In this document: positions 1-8,877 of the stretch, piece by piece
Layout of the letters: each line of letters opens with the position of its first letter
How positions within the stretch are numbered: position 1 is the first letter of the stretch
NCBI RefSeq assembly: GCF_003846185.1
Contig: NZ_ML123034.1
Location: 752,890 to 816,889, forward strand
DNA: 64,000 bases
Origin: Streptomyces sp. ADI96-02
GTDB taxonomy: Bacteria > Actinomycetota > Actinomycetes > Streptomycetales > Streptomycetaceae
Reading direction: 5' to 3'
Notes under the pieces: model-generated
What the model saw: only the letters and a program-made list of their open reading frames with translations
Databases searched by the model: none
Told to the model about the DNA's origin: nothing
Position numbers and translations under genes: made by a program

Positions 1-301
1 CCTTATTCTCTTTCCCTGACCACGTCCTGCGGGCATGCCGAAAGAGGGTCGAGGTTAGGATCAGGTTTTGAAAGTCGCCGCCGACCCCCGACTCAATGCC
101 GTGTTGGGGTCAGGCAGGAGTACGACAGTACAGGCCGCCGACGCTCAGAGGCAAATCGTTTCCGGTGCACCTCTAGGTCCGCCAACCGGTAGGTCTCGGG
201 CGGAACCGGGACTTCGTATGACTTACGCTGCTGAGCAGTACGCCGTCCCCCCATCAGCCGTGACGGCGACACCCGAATCTCCACCCCCTGGGAGGCTCCC
301 C
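1..301. other. Upstream region of crr, no gene
   Basis: The IIA reading frame is open upstream to position 68, but that extension has no similarity to IIA proteins. A purine-rich ribosome site (GGGAGG near 291) sits just before the ATG at 302. I read this stretch as the crr promoter and leader region. I searched it by eye for a DasR-type site (TGGTCTAGACCA-like) and found only a weak CTCTAGGTCC fragment near 171, which I do not call. Confidence 0.5.
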
Positions 302-751
302 ATGACCAACGTGACGTCCCCTCTTGCCGGACGTGCCATCGGACTCACCGCGGTTCCCGACCCGGTCTTCTCCGGGGCCATGGTCGGTCCCGGCACCGCC
401 ATCGACCCCGTGCGCGAGTCCTCCGAGGCCGTCTCCCCGATCGACGGCATCGTCGTCTCCCTCCACCCCCACGCGTTCGTCGTCGTCGACGACCAGGGCC
501 ACGGGGTCCTGACGCACCTCGGCATCGACACCGTCCAGCTCAACGGCGAGGGCTTCGAGCTGCTCGTCAACAAGGGGGACACGGTGACCCGGGGCCAGAG
601 CATCGTGCGCTGGGACCCGGCCGGCGTCGAAGCCGCCGGCAAGTCGCCGATCTGCCCCGTCGTGGCCCTGGAAGCCACGCCGGACTCGCTCTCCGACGTC
701 ATGGAGACGGGCGACGTGAAGACCGGCGACACGCTCTTCGACTGGCAGTGA
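302..751 (+). CDS. crr: PTS glucose-type IIA component (Crr)
   Basis: A 149-aa cytoplasmic phosphocarrier of the phosphoenolpyruvate sugar phosphotransferase system. It passes phosphate from HPr to sugar-specific permeases. The phosphorylated histidine is visible as H72 in GVLTHLGID, and the second active-site histidine is H57 in SLHPHAF. The length and the all-beta biotin-like fold pattern (SPIDGIVV, VKTGDTLF) match stand-alone IIA-Glc proteins. The ATG at 302 is chosen over the longer frame because of the adjacent GGGAGG and because family similarity begins here. ptsI follows after 75 bp in the same direction, as in S. coelicolor, so the two are very likely an operon. Streptomyces crr-ptsI is known to be controlled by DasR in response to N-acetylglucosamine. 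Confidence 0.95.
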   Translation: MTNVTSPLAGRAIGLTAVPDPVFSGAMVGPGTAIDPVRESSEAVSPIDGIVVSLHPHAFVVVDDQGHGVLTHLGIDTVQLNGEGFELLVNKGDTVTRGQSIVRWDPAGVEAAGKSPICPVVALEATPDSLSDVMETGDVKTGDTLFDWQ

Positions 752-826
752 CCCCGCGGGCGCGGTAACGGCAAGGTGCACGACCACCGCGGTGGCACGC
801 TCACCGCACAACCGGAGACGGGTGAA

Positions 827-2497
827 ATGGAGACAACGCTGCGAGGCGTCGGCGTGAGCCACGGTGTGGCCATCGGCGAGGTTCGGCACATGGGCACGGC
901 GGTGCTGGAGCCGCCCGCCAAACAGATTCCCGCCGAGGAGGCCGGTCGCGAACAGGGGCGCGCCCGGCAGGCCGTGGACGCGGTCGCCGCCGATCTCGTC
1001 GCACGCGGGAACCTGGCCGGCGGCGAGGCCCAGCACGTGCTGGAGGCGCAGGCCATGATGGCCCAGGATCCCGAGCTGATGTCCGACGTGGAGCGGCGCA
1101 TCGCTGTGGGCAGCACGGCCGAGCGTGCCGTGTACGACGCGTTCGCCGCGTACCGGGCGCTGCTGGCGGGCGCCGGCGAGTACCTGGCCGGGCGGGTCGC
1201 CGACCTCGACGACGTACGGAACCGGATCGTGGCGCGGCTGCTCGGTGTGCCGATGCCCGGTGTGCCGGACAGCGACGAGCCGTACGTACTGATCGCGCGG
1301 GATCTCGCGCCGGCCGACACGGCGCTGCTCGACCCGACGTTGGTGCTCGGTTTCGTCACCGAGGAGGGCGGGCCGACCAGCCACAGCGCGATCCTGGCGC
1401 GGGCTCTCGGCGTTCCGGCGGTGGTGGCGCTCCCCGGCGCGGGTGAACTGGCCGAGGGCACGGTCGTCGCGGTGGACGGCAGTACGGGCGAGATCTTCGT
1501 GGACCCGAGTGCCGAGAAGCGTGCGGAGCTGGAGAGTGCGGCGGCTGCTCGCAGGGCCGCGCTGTCCGCCTCGACCGGGCCGGGCGCGACGTCGGACGGC
1601 CACAAGGTGCCGCTGCTCGCCAACGTCGGCGGTCCGGGCGATGTGCCCGCTGCCGTCGAGGCGGGCGCCGAGGGCGTCGGGCTGTTCCGCACGGAGTTCC
1701 TCTTCCTCGACGACAGCGAGCAGGCTCCGTCGGAGGAGAAGCAGGTCACCGCCTACCGTGCTGTGCTGGAGGCGTTTCCCGAGGGCCGGGTGGTCGTGCG
1801 GGTGTTGGACGCCGGTGCGGACAAGCCGCTGGACTTCCTGACCCCGGCGGACGAGCCGAACCCGGCGCTGGGCGTGCGGGGGCTGCGGAGTCTGCTCGAC
1901 CACCCCGAGGTGCTGCGGACCCAGCTGACCGCGCTGGCGAAGGCCGCCGAAGGGCTGCCGGTGTATCTGGAGGTCATGGCCCCGATGGTGGCCGACCGCG
2001 CCGATGCCAGGGCGTTCGCGGACGCGTGCCGGGAGGCCGGGCTGCGGGCGAAGTTCGGCGCGATGGTGGAGATTCCGTCCGCCGCCCTGCGGGCCCGGTC
2101 GATCCTGCAGGAGGTGGAGTTCCTGTCGCTGGGCACCAATGACCTGGCGCAGTACACCTTCGCCGCCGACCGCCAGGTGGGCGCGGTGTCGCGGCTCCAG
2201 GACCCGTGGCAGCCGGCGCTGCTGGACCTGGTGGCGCTGTCCGCCGAGGGGGCCAGGGCCGAGGGCAAGAGCTGCGGCGTCTGCGGCGAGGCGGCCTCGG
2301 ATCCGCTGCTGGCCTGTGTGCTGACCGGGCTGGGTGTCACCTCCCTGTCCATGGGCGCCGCGTCCATTCCGTATGTGCGGGCGGCGCTGGCCAAGTACAC
2401 GCTGGCGCAGTGCGAGCGTGCGGCCAACGCCGCCCGCTCGGCGGATTCCGCCGAGGAGGCGCGCAAAGCCGCCCAGGCGGTGCTGTCGGGCGAGTAG
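827..2497 (+). CDS. ptsI: PTS Enzyme I, phosphoenolpyruvate-protein phosphotransferase
   Basis: A 556-aa protein that takes phosphate from PEP and donates it to HPr, the first step of all PTS sugar uptake. The phosphohistidine loop GGPTSHSAILARA carries H186. The PEP-binding TIM barrel is recognisable from GLFRTEFLF, the SLGTNDLAQYTF segment and the CGVCGEAASDP catalytic cysteine loop. Length equals typical actinobacterial Enzyme I. The frame is open upstream to 776, but METTLRGVGVSHG is the conserved N-terminus and ACGGGTGAA/GGAG lies just before the ATG at 827. It follows crr with a short gap and ends at a hairpin shared with the convergent downstream gene. Confidence 0.95.
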   Translation: METTLRGVGVSHGVAIGEVRHMGTAVLEPPAKQIPAEEAGREQGRARQAVDAVAADLVARGNLAGGEAQHVLEAQAMMAQDPELMSDVERRIAVGSTAERAVYDAFAAYRALLAGAGEYLAGRVADLDDVRNRIVARLLGVPMPGVPDSDEPYVLIARDLAPADTALLDPTLVLGFVTEEGGPTSHSAILARALGVPAVVALPGAGELAEGTVVAVDGSTGEIFVDPSAEKRAELESAAAARRAALSASTGPGATSDGHKVPLLANVGGPGDVPAAVEAGAEGVGLFRTEFLFLDDSEQAPSEEKQVTAYRAVLEAFPEGRVVVRVLDAGADKPLDFLTPADEPNPALGVRGLRSLLDHPEVLRTQLTALAKAAEGLPVYLEVMAPMVADRADARAFADACREAGLRAKFGAMVEIPSAALRARSILQEVEFLSLGTNDLAQYTFAADRQVGAVSRLQDPWQPALLDLVALSAEGARAEGKSCGVCGEAASDPLLACVLTGLGVTSLSMGAASIPYVRAALAKYTLAQCERAANAARSADSAEEARKAAQAVLSGE

Positions 2498-2536
2498 GTC
2501 CGGTGTGGAGTGGAGCAGGAGGGGCTTTCCGCTGGG

Positions 2537-2554
2537 GCGGGAGGCCCCTCCCGC
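2537..2554. terminator. Hairpin between ptsI and convergent gene
   Basis: GCGGGAGG and CCTCCCGC form a compact inverted repeat 40 bp after the ptsI stop and just before the 3' end of the opposite-strand gene. Position between two converging genes fits a bidirectional terminator. There is no U-tract, which is normal for Streptomyces. Confidence 0.55.
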
Positions 2555-2587
2555 GGTGTGCGGGCGGTCCCGGTCGTTCGGGGGCCG

Positions 2588-3487
2588 TCAGTGGTGCCGC
2601 TGTGCCTCGTCGGCTCCGATGTCGAATCCCGCGCAGTACTCGACGCCGGATTCCGGGGAGACGGGCTCTCCGGTCTCGGCGTCGGTGCAGTAGGCGTTGA
2701 AGACCTCGCCGGCGGTGAGCGGGGAGAGGGCCCCGTGGGCGAGGCGCCAGCCGTGGACGCGGTCGGGGGTGTCGGGCGCGGTGGTGCGCAGGACGACGCC
2801 TCCGCGTGATTCCAGGGCGACGGCCACCGCGAGCACGGTGGCGAACTCCGCTCCTTCGGAGGTGTCCAGTCGCGCCGGCCCGCTGCCGTCGCGGTGGGTA
2901 TGGAGGACGGCCAGGAGCTGGTCCTTCTCCGTCGGGGTGCTGCAGACCAGGTGGTGGGTGCCCGGCCCGGCCGTCTCCAGCAGCCGGGTGAGGAGGTGGG
3001 ATGCCCGGTCGAAGGCAGCGCGTCCGATGTCCTGGCCGCAGTCGGCGCAGGGGCCGAGGTCGGCGAGGAGGAGTGTGGCGTACTCCCAGGTGGCCTGGCG
3101 GACCGCGCGGGAGACCAGGAGCGGGATGAGCTCGCTCAGCGGCTGTCCGGTGTAGGCGACGGTGGCCCCGGCGGCGGCGATCTCCGCGGTGAAGCGGCTG
3201 CGGCTGGCTCCCGCGTCGGCGTCGAGTCCGGTCTCGGCGCAGAACTCGGCGTAGTCGTCGGGGTCGAAGAGGGCGAGGGTGGTGTGCATGCCCTGGGCGG
3301 CGAGGGTCTTGAGCAGGCTCTCGACCTGCTGGAGGTAGACGGCGTGGTCGTCGAAGGTGAAGGTGCGGTAGCGGCGCATGGCCGCGAAGTCCTGCTCGTC
3401 GGCCAGCAGGCCGATGGTGCTGGGAGCTTCGCGGCGCAGGGCGCGTCGCATGCTGACGGTGTTCCTGGTGTGGCCGGTGTGCGCCAT
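2588..3487 (-). CDS. Hypothetical protein, converging on ptsI
   Basis: A 299-aa soluble protein of unknown function. It has no signal peptide or membrane segment. It contains a single CADC (C-x-x-C) pair near the middle in DLGPCADCGQDIG, followed by helix-rich sequence. The start is set at the ATG at 3487 rather than the upstream frame start at 3520, because AGGGGGAC lies 4-5 bases before it. It sits opposite ptsI, the position of an uncharacterised conserved gene in S. coelicolor as I remember it. Nothing in the sequence justifies a function. Coding potential is good and the frame has strong G/C third-position bias. Confidence 0.8.
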   Translation of the reverse strand: MAHTGHTRNTVSMRRALRREAPSTIGLLADEQDFAAMRRYRTFTFDDHAVYLQQVESLLKTLAAQGMHTTLALFDPDDYAEFCAETGLDADAGASRSRFTAEIAAAGATVAYTGQPLSELIPLLVSRAVRQATWEYATLLLADLGPCADCGQDIGRAAFDRASHLLTRLLETAGPGTHHLVCSTPTEKDQLLAVLHTHRDGSGPARLDTSEGAEFATVLAVAVALESRGGVVLRTTAPDTPDRVHGWRLAHGALSPLTAGEVFNAYCTDAETGEPVSPESGVEYCAGFDIGADEAQRHH

Positions 3488-3573
3488 GTGTCCCCCTGTG
3501 CGCGTCGAACTCTTGCTCACTCAGAGTAATCAGGGGGACTGACAACGGCTCCGTGCCCGGCGTCGGGCGGACC

Positions 3574-5553
3574 TCAGCCGCGGCGGCTGCGGGCCAGTTC
3601 GACGTAGAAGGGGAGCAGGGCGAGGTTGTCGACGGAGCCCGGGTTGACCGCCTTGGCCGGGTCGGTCCCCTGGAGGAGCCGTTTGACGGGTACTTCGAGG
3701 CGTTTGCCGGTGAGGGTGTGCGGGATGGCGGGCACCTCGATGACCTCGTCCGGCACATGGCGCGGGGAGAGGTTCTCGCGGATGGTGCGTTTGATGGCCG
3801 AACGGAGGCCGTCGTCGAGGGCGGCTCCGTCGGCGAGGTGCACGAAGAGGGGCATCCAGTAGCCGCCGTCGGGTTCCTCGATGCCGATGACGAGCGATTC
3901 GCGGATCTCGGGGAGCCGTTCGACGGCTTCGTAGATGTCTGCCGACCCCATCCGGACGCCCTGCCGGTTGAGGGTGGAGTCGGAGCGGCCGTGGATGACG
4001 ACGGAGCCGCGGTCGGTGACGGTGATCCAGTCGCCGTGGCGCCAGACGCCCGGGTAGGTGTCGAAGTAGCTGTCGTGGTAGCGGCGGCCGTCGGGGTCGT
4101 TCCAGAAGCGGATCGGCATGGAGGGCATCGGCGCGGTGACGACGAGTTCGCCGACCTCGTCGATGAGCGGCCGGCCGGCCGGGTCCCAGGACTGGAGGTC
4201 GGTGCCCAGGCAGGCGGCCTGGAGCTCGCCGATGTGGACGGGCAGGGTGGGGACTGCTCCGGCGAAGCAGCTGCAGACGTCGGTGCCGCCGCTGACGGAG
4301 GCGATCCAGAGGTCGTCGGCGACTTCGTCGTGGAGCCAGCGGAAGCCGTCGGGCGGGAGCGGGGAGCCGGTGGTGGCGACGCACTGGACGCGGGAGAGGT
4401 CGAAGTCGCGGCCGGGGTGGACGTCCGCCTTGCGGCAGGCCATGACGTACGCGGCGGAGGTGCCGAAGAAGGTGGCTCCGGTCTGTTCGGCGACCCGCCA
4501 CTGGGCGCTGACGTCGGGGTGGCCGGGGCTGCCGTCGTACAGGACGACGGTGGTGCCGGTGAGGAGGCCGGAGACGAGGAAGTTCCACATCATCCAGCCG
4601 GTGGAGGTGTACCAGAAGAAGCGGTCCTCGGGTCCGAGGTCGCAGTGGAGGCCGATCTGCTTGAAGTGTTCCAGCAGGATGCCGCCCTGGGACTGGACGA
4701 TGGCCTTGGGCAGGCCGGTGGTGCCGGAGGAGTAGAGGACCCAGAGCGGGTGGTCGAAGGGGACCTGTTCGAAGACCGGTTCGGTGTCGGTGGAGGTGAG
4801 GGCGGCCCAGGAGAGCGCGCCCTCGGGTGCGTCGGTGCCGAGCAGCGGGATGTGGACGACGGCCCGCAGGGTGGGGAGTTCGGCGCGGAGTTCGGCGACG
4901 GTGGCGGTGCGGTCGTGTTCCTTGCCGCCGTAGCGGTAGCCGTCGACGGCGAACAGCACGACGGGTTCGATCTGCTGGAAGCGGTCGAGGACGCTGCGGG
5001 CGCCGAAGTCGGGGGCGCACGAGGTCCAGACGCCTCCGACGGCGGCGGTGGCGAGGAAGGCGACGACGGCCTGCGGGACGTTGGGGAGGTAGCCGCTGAC
5101 CCGGTCGCCGGGCCGGACGCCCAGCGCGCGGAGTTCGGCGGCCAGGGAGCCGACCTGGCGGCGGAGCCCGGACCAGCTGACGGGGACCTGGGTGTGGGTC
5201 TCGTCGACGTGGAGCAGGGCCGACGTCTCCGCGCGGGCGGGGTCCTCGGCGGTGCGCAGGGCGTGTTCTGCGTAGTTCAGCGTGGCGCCGGGGAACCAGG
5301 TGGCGCCGGGCATCGCGCGGGTGGCCAGGGCGCTCTCGTACGGGGTGGAGAAGCGGACGTCGAACCAGTCGGCGACGGCTCTCCAGAAGGTGTCCAGCTC
5401 GTCGACCGACCAGCGGTGCAGTGCCGGGTAGCCGCCCTCGGCAGGGGCTCCGTACCGTTGCGCGGCCCAGCTCTGGAAGCGGGTGACGGCGGCGGTCGCG
5501 ACGCGGTCGGGGCCGGGCTGCCAGAGGGGGGCGTCGTGCACGGGTGAGGTCAT
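3574..5553 (-). CDS. Acetoacetyl-CoA synthetase (acetoacetate-CoA ligase)
   Basis: A 659-aa acyl-adenylate-forming enzyme of the ANL superfamily that converts acetoacetate, ATP and CoA to acetoacetyl-CoA. The P-loop motif is VLYSSGTTGLPKAIV. The length, the N-terminal ACAS_N-type segment (WQPGPDRVATAAVTRFQSW) and the C-terminal HGRSDSTLNRQGVRMGSADIY hinge agree with the acetoacetate-CoA ligase subgroup rather than acetyl-CoA synthetase. The ATG at 5553 is preferred over 5646, since GGGAGCAGCCCC precedes it and the extra N-terminus is low complexity. It is divergent from the GH31 gene. Likely role: use of acetoacetate from ketogenic amino acid or poly-hydroxybutyrate breakdown, or priming of polyketide supply (inference). 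Confidence 0.9.
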   Translation of the reverse strand: MTSPVHDAPLWQPGPDRVATAAVTRFQSWAAQRYGAPAEGGYPALHRWSVDELDTFWRAVADWFDVRFSTPYESALATRAMPGATWFPGATLNYAEHALRTAEDPARAETSALLHVDETHTQVPVSWSGLRRQVGSLAAELRALGVRPGDRVSGYLPNVPQAVVAFLATAAVGGVWTSCAPDFGARSVLDRFQQIEPVVLFAVDGYRYGGKEHDRTATVAELRAELPTLRAVVHIPLLGTDAPEGALSWAALTSTDTEPVFEQVPFDHPLWVLYSSGTTGLPKAIVQSQGGILLEHFKQIGLHCDLGPEDRFFWYTSTGWMMWNFLVSGLLTGTTVVLYDGSPGHPDVSAQWRVAEQTGATFFGTSAAYVMACRKADVHPGRDFDLSRVQCVATTGSPLPPDGFRWLHDEVADDLWIASVSGGTDVCSCFAGAVPTLPVHIGELQAACLGTDLQSWDPAGRPLIDEVGELVVTAPMPSMPIRFWNDPDGRRYHDSYFDTYPGVWRHGDWITVTDRGSVVIHGRSDSTLNRQGVRMGSADIYEAVERLPEIRESLVIGIEEPDGGYWMPLFVHLADGAALDDGLRSAIKRTIRENLSPRHVPDEVIEVPAIPHTLTGKRLEVPVKRLLQGTDPAKAVNPGSVDNLALLPFYVELARSRRG

Positions 5554-5768
5554 GGGGCTGCTCCCTGGCTGTACGGGTACGCGGGTGGGCGTGTCGCGCG
5601 CACGGGCTGGGGTGTGCGCGTGAGCGGCTGACAGGGACGATGCCATGTGATCGTCCGCGGCACCAGGGTGGGCCCGGGGCGGACGGGCGGCGGTGGGCCG
5701 CGCCGGCCCGGGTGAACGGGAGTTGAACGGGGCGTTCTGCGGCTCGGCCGGGTGGCAGGGTGTGCGCC

Positions 5769-8147
5769 ATGGACGGTCGTGGCCTGGTGCGTCGGGTGGG
5801 GTTGGTCGGTTCGGTGCGCGGGCTGCGCACGCTGCGCTCGGCGTGGCGGCGGCGGTCCGCCGACGCGCGGGCGCTGCCGCCGCGGGGTGCGGAGCGGGCC
5901 CGGACGCCGGGTCCGCTGACGGGTGCGAAGCCGGGGCCGGGCGGGGGCGTGGTGCGGTTCGCCCGTTCGGAGCTGCGGATCCGGGTGGCGGTGGGCGGCG
6001 CGGTGTTCTGGGCGTGGGACGGGGCGGGTCCCCTTCCGTCGTACGCCCTGGCGGGCGAGGCTCCGGCGCCGGATCCGCGGGCGGTGCTGGAGCCGGACAA
6101 GGACGGCGGCTGGCAGGTCGTGTCGGAGCGGCTGACGGTGGTGGTGTCGCGCGAGGGGGCGGTGGAGCTGCGGACGCCGGGCGGGGTGCTGCTGAGGCGG
6201 GAGCTGCCGCCGCGCTGGTGGGAGCCGGTGGGCGGGGGCGCGGTGCGCTGGGTGCAGCGCTCGGAGGTGCCGGCGGACGCGCGGTTCTTCGGGCTGGGCG
6301 GGCGGGCGTCGGGGCCCCGGTTGCGGGACGGGGTGTACGGGCTGTGGAACACCGATCCGGGCGGGCGCTTCGGCCCGCAGGACGATCCGCTGTATCTGAC
6401 GATGCCGGTGCAGGTGGTGGTGTCGGACGCGGGGACGCATCTGGCGTTCCACGACAACACCTGGGCGGGCCGGGTGGTGCTGCACGAGGGCGAGGAGGGC
6501 GCCGGGTCGGGGCACGACCGGCCGGGGACCAGTGAGGTGCGGATGGAGGGCGGTCCGCTGCGCTGCTGGGTGGTGACCGGGACGCCTGCCCGGGTGCTCC
6601 AGGGGTGGACGGCGCTGACCGGCGCTCCGGCGCTGCCGCCGTCCTGGGCGCTGGGTCCGCAGCACGCCCGGTGGGGGTTCGGCGGCGAGCGGGAGGTGCG
6701 GCGGGTGGTGGCCGGGTACCGGGAGCGGGGGCTCGCGCTGTCGGTGCTGCATCTGGACATCGACCACTACGACGCGCATCAGGTGTTCACGGTGGACCGG
6801 GAGCGGTTTCCGGCGCTGCCCGCGCTGGCGGAGGAGCTGCGCGGGGAGGGGGTGCGGCTGGTGTCGATCGTGGACCCGGCGGTGAAGGCCCGGCCGGGCG
6901 GCGCGGTGTTCGACGGGGGTGCGGCGGTCGGGGAGCGCGGGGCGTTCGTGCGGGACGCGACGGGCCGGGTGGTGGTGGGCGAGGTGTGGCCGGGGGCCTG
7001 CGTCTACCCGGACTTCACCGATCCGCTTGTGCGGGATTGGTGGGGATCTCTGTACGCGGAGCGGCTTGCGCAGGGCTTCTCGGGTGTCTGGCACGACATG
7101 AACGAGCCCGTCTCGTTCGCCGCCTTCGGCGATCCCTCGCTGCCGCGTTCGGCCCGGCACCGCCTGGAGGGGGCGGGCGGGGACCACCGGGAGGCGCACA
7201 ACGTCTACGGGCTCGCGATGGCGCGCGCCGGGTACGAGGGGCTGCTCCGGCTGCGTCCCGGGGAGCGGCCGTTCCTGTTCTCGCGGTCGGGCTGGGCGGG
7301 GCTGCAGCGGTACGGGGGCACCTGGTCCGGTGATGTGTCGACGGGGTGGCCGGGGCTGCGGGCCTCGTTGTCGCTGGTGCTGGGGCTGGGGCTGTGCGGG
7401 GTGCCGTACTCGGGTCCGGACGTGGGCGGGTTCGACGGGTTCCCGTCGCCGGAGCTGTATCTGCGGTGGTTCCAGCTGGGTGCGTATCTGCCGTTATTCC
7501 GGACGCATGCGGCGATCGGCGCGGGGCGGCGGGAGCCGTGGGAGTTCGGGGCCGAGGTGCTGGAGCACGCGCGGGCCGCGCTGGTGGAGCGGGAGCGGCT
7601 GCGCCCGTACTTCGTGACGCTGTCGCATCTGGCGCGGCTGTCGGGGGCTCCGTACGCGCGGCCGTTGTGGTGGGGGGCTCCGGGCGACCGGGCGCTGCGG
7701 GACTGCGAGGACGCCTTCCTGCTGGGCGACGCCCTGCTGGTGGCTCCGGTGCTGGAGCGCGGGGCGGTGCGGCGGGCGGTGCGGCTGCCCCGGGGGCGGT
7801 GGTACGACACGGCGACCGGGCGGGCGTACGAGGGGCCGGGGCAGGTGGTGCTCGACGCGCCGCCGTCGCGGATTCCGGTGCTGGCGCGGGCCGGGGCGGT
7901 GGTCCCGGTGCTCGGCGCGGACGGCGGGCTCCGGCTGGAGGTGTGGGCGCCCGCGCCGGGGCGCGCCGGGGGCGGGCTGGTGGTGCGGGACGCGGGCGAC
8001 GGATGGGAGCGGGCGGAGGTGGAGCGGTACACCTCGCGCCGGGAGGGCTCGCGTGTGGTGGTGGAGCGGGAGGGCGGTGCGGAGGTGGACCTGCCGGTAC
8101 GGGTGCGGGGGCTGGAGGGCGTTTCGCCGCCCGCGCCGGAGGGGTGA
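5769..8147 (+). CDS. Glycoside hydrolase family 31 alpha-glucosidase
   Basis: A 792-aa GH31 enzyme that probably cleaves terminal alpha-glucosidic bonds. The family 31 signature WHDMNEP is present, with the nucleophile predicted at D443. A second acidic segment, TWSGDVSTGWPGL, supplies the acid/base candidate at about D522. Upstream, GPQHARWGFGGEREVRRV and HLDIDHYDAHQVF match the conserved substrate-binding strands. No signal peptide is obvious, so it is probably intracellular and acts on imported oligosaccharides. The GTG at 5760 and the ATG at 5769 are both possible starts; I take the ATG. It is divergent from the acetoacetyl-CoA synthetase gene and converges with a NUDIX gene. Confidence 0.88.
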   Translation: MDGRGLVRRVGLVGSVRGLRTLRSAWRRRSADARALPPRGAERARTPGPLTGAKPGPGGGVVRFARSELRIRVAVGGAVFWAWDGAGPLPSYALAGEAPAPDPRAVLEPDKDGGWQVVSERLTVVVSREGAVELRTPGGVLLRRELPPRWWEPVGGGAVRWVQRSEVPADARFFGLGGRASGPRLRDGVYGLWNTDPGGRFGPQDDPLYLTMPVQVVVSDAGTHLAFHDNTWAGRVVLHEGEEGAGSGHDRPGTSEVRMEGGPLRCWVVTGTPARVLQGWTALTGAPALPPSWALGPQHARWGFGGEREVRRVVAGYRERGLALSVLHLDIDHYDAHQVFTVDRERFPALPALAEELRGEGVRLVSIVDPAVKARPGGAVFDGGAAVGERGAFVRDATGRVVVGEVWPGACVYPDFTDPLVRDWWGSLYAERLAQGFSGVWHDMNEPVSFAAFGDPSLPRSARHRLEGAGGDHREAHNVYGLAMARAGYEGLLRLRPGERPFLFSRSGWAGLQRYGGTWSGDVSTGWPGLRASLSLVLGLGLCGVPYSGPDVGGFDGFPSPELYLRWFQLGAYLPLFRTHAAIGAGRREPWEFGAEVLEHARAALVERERLRPYFVTLSHLARLSGAPYARPLWWGAPGDRALRDCEDAFLLGDALLVAPVLERGAVRRAVRLPRGRWYDTATGRAYEGPGQVVLDAPPSRIPVLARAGAVVPVLGADGGLRLEVWAPAPGRAGGGLVVRDAGDGWERAEVERYTSRREGSRVVVEREGGAEVDLPVRVRGLEGVSPPAPEG

Positions 8148-8205
8148 GCGGTGGCGGGGACCGGGTCGGCGGGCTCTCCCCCGCGACCGGCGCGGCCCGG
8201 TGGCG

Positions 8206-8787
8206 TCAGCGGTCGTCGTAGCGGCCGGCGAACCAGGCGGCCACGGCCCGGGTGTGCAGCGGAAAGGCGAGCTCGCGCGGGCCGGGCAGGATCTCGTATC
8301 CGGAGGTCTCGTCGGTGGGGGCCGGGGGTGGGAGGCTCGACCTCGGGCGTGGCGGCAGCAGGCCGAAGACCAGGAGGTGTCCGTCGGGGGCGCTGAGGAC
8401 GTCGGCCAGGCGCACGTCCTGGGCGTCGGCCTCGATCCCGGTCTCCTCGCGCAGTTCCCGTACGACGGCCCGGCGCCAGTCCTCGGCGTGGTCGATGAAG
8501 CCGCCCGGCAGGGCGGTGCCGCCCTTCCGCGGCTCGATGGTGCGGGTGATGGCGACCAGGCCGGTGCCGTCCGTTCCGGTGCCGTCCGTTCCGGTGACGG
8601 GGAGCAGGGCGACGGCCACGGGGAGCGGGTTGCGGTACGCGGTGGTTCCGCAGCGTGCGCAGGTGCGGGGCCAGGCGTCGGCGGCCGGGAGGCCGGTGTA
8701 CGGGGCGCCGCAGGCGGCGCAGTGGCTGTCCCCGGCGTACCGGGGCGGCTGCGGGCCGGAGGCGGGGCTCCGGCTGGTCTCGGACAC
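8206..8787 (-). CDS. NUDIX hydrolase with N-terminal zinc ribbon
   Basis: A 193-aa hydrolase of nucleoside diphosphate-type substrates. The N-terminus has two C-x-x-C pairs (HCAACGAP and TCARCGTT), a zinc ribbon as in NudC-like proteins. The NUDIX box is visible as GGFIDHAEDWRRAVVRELREETG, written here in two overlapping parts: GGFIDHAEDWRRA then VVRELREETG. The substrate cannot be read from sequence; NADH pyrophosphatase-like or RNA-cap-like activity is possible because of the zinc ribbon. The GTG at 8787 is chosen since homologous sequence starts there; the frame runs on upstream into the neighbouring gene as a shadow. It is divergent from the VanX-like gene. Confidence 0.85.
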   Translation of the reverse strand: MSETSRSPASGPQPPRYAGDSHCAACGAPYTGLPAADAWPRTCARCGTTAYRNPLPVAVALLPVTGTDGTGTDGTGLVAITRTIEPRKGGTALPGGFIDHAEDWRRAVVRELREETGIEADAQDVRLADVLSAPDGHLLVFGLLPPRPRSSLPPPAPTDETSGYEILPGPRELAFPLHTRAVAAWFAGRYDDR

Positions 8788-8877
8788 GGGCGGACTGTAT
8801 CCGACCCGTCCTTTCGCCGTCCTCCCCGTCCTCCCCGTCCTCTCGCCCGCGCCGCCGAGGTGGTGGACGATGTCGGC

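Noticed and set aside
150..200. DasR site upstream of crr
   Set aside because: Only a CTCTAGGTCC fragment is present; it is too far from the consensus to call.
68..301. N-terminal extension of crr
   Set aside because: No IIA similarity and a good ribosome site precedes the ATG at 302.
3530..6760. Minus-strand frame of 1076 codons over acetoacetyl-CoA synthetase and GH31
   Set aside because: Arg/Pro-rich shadow; both real genes have intact family motifs in other frames.
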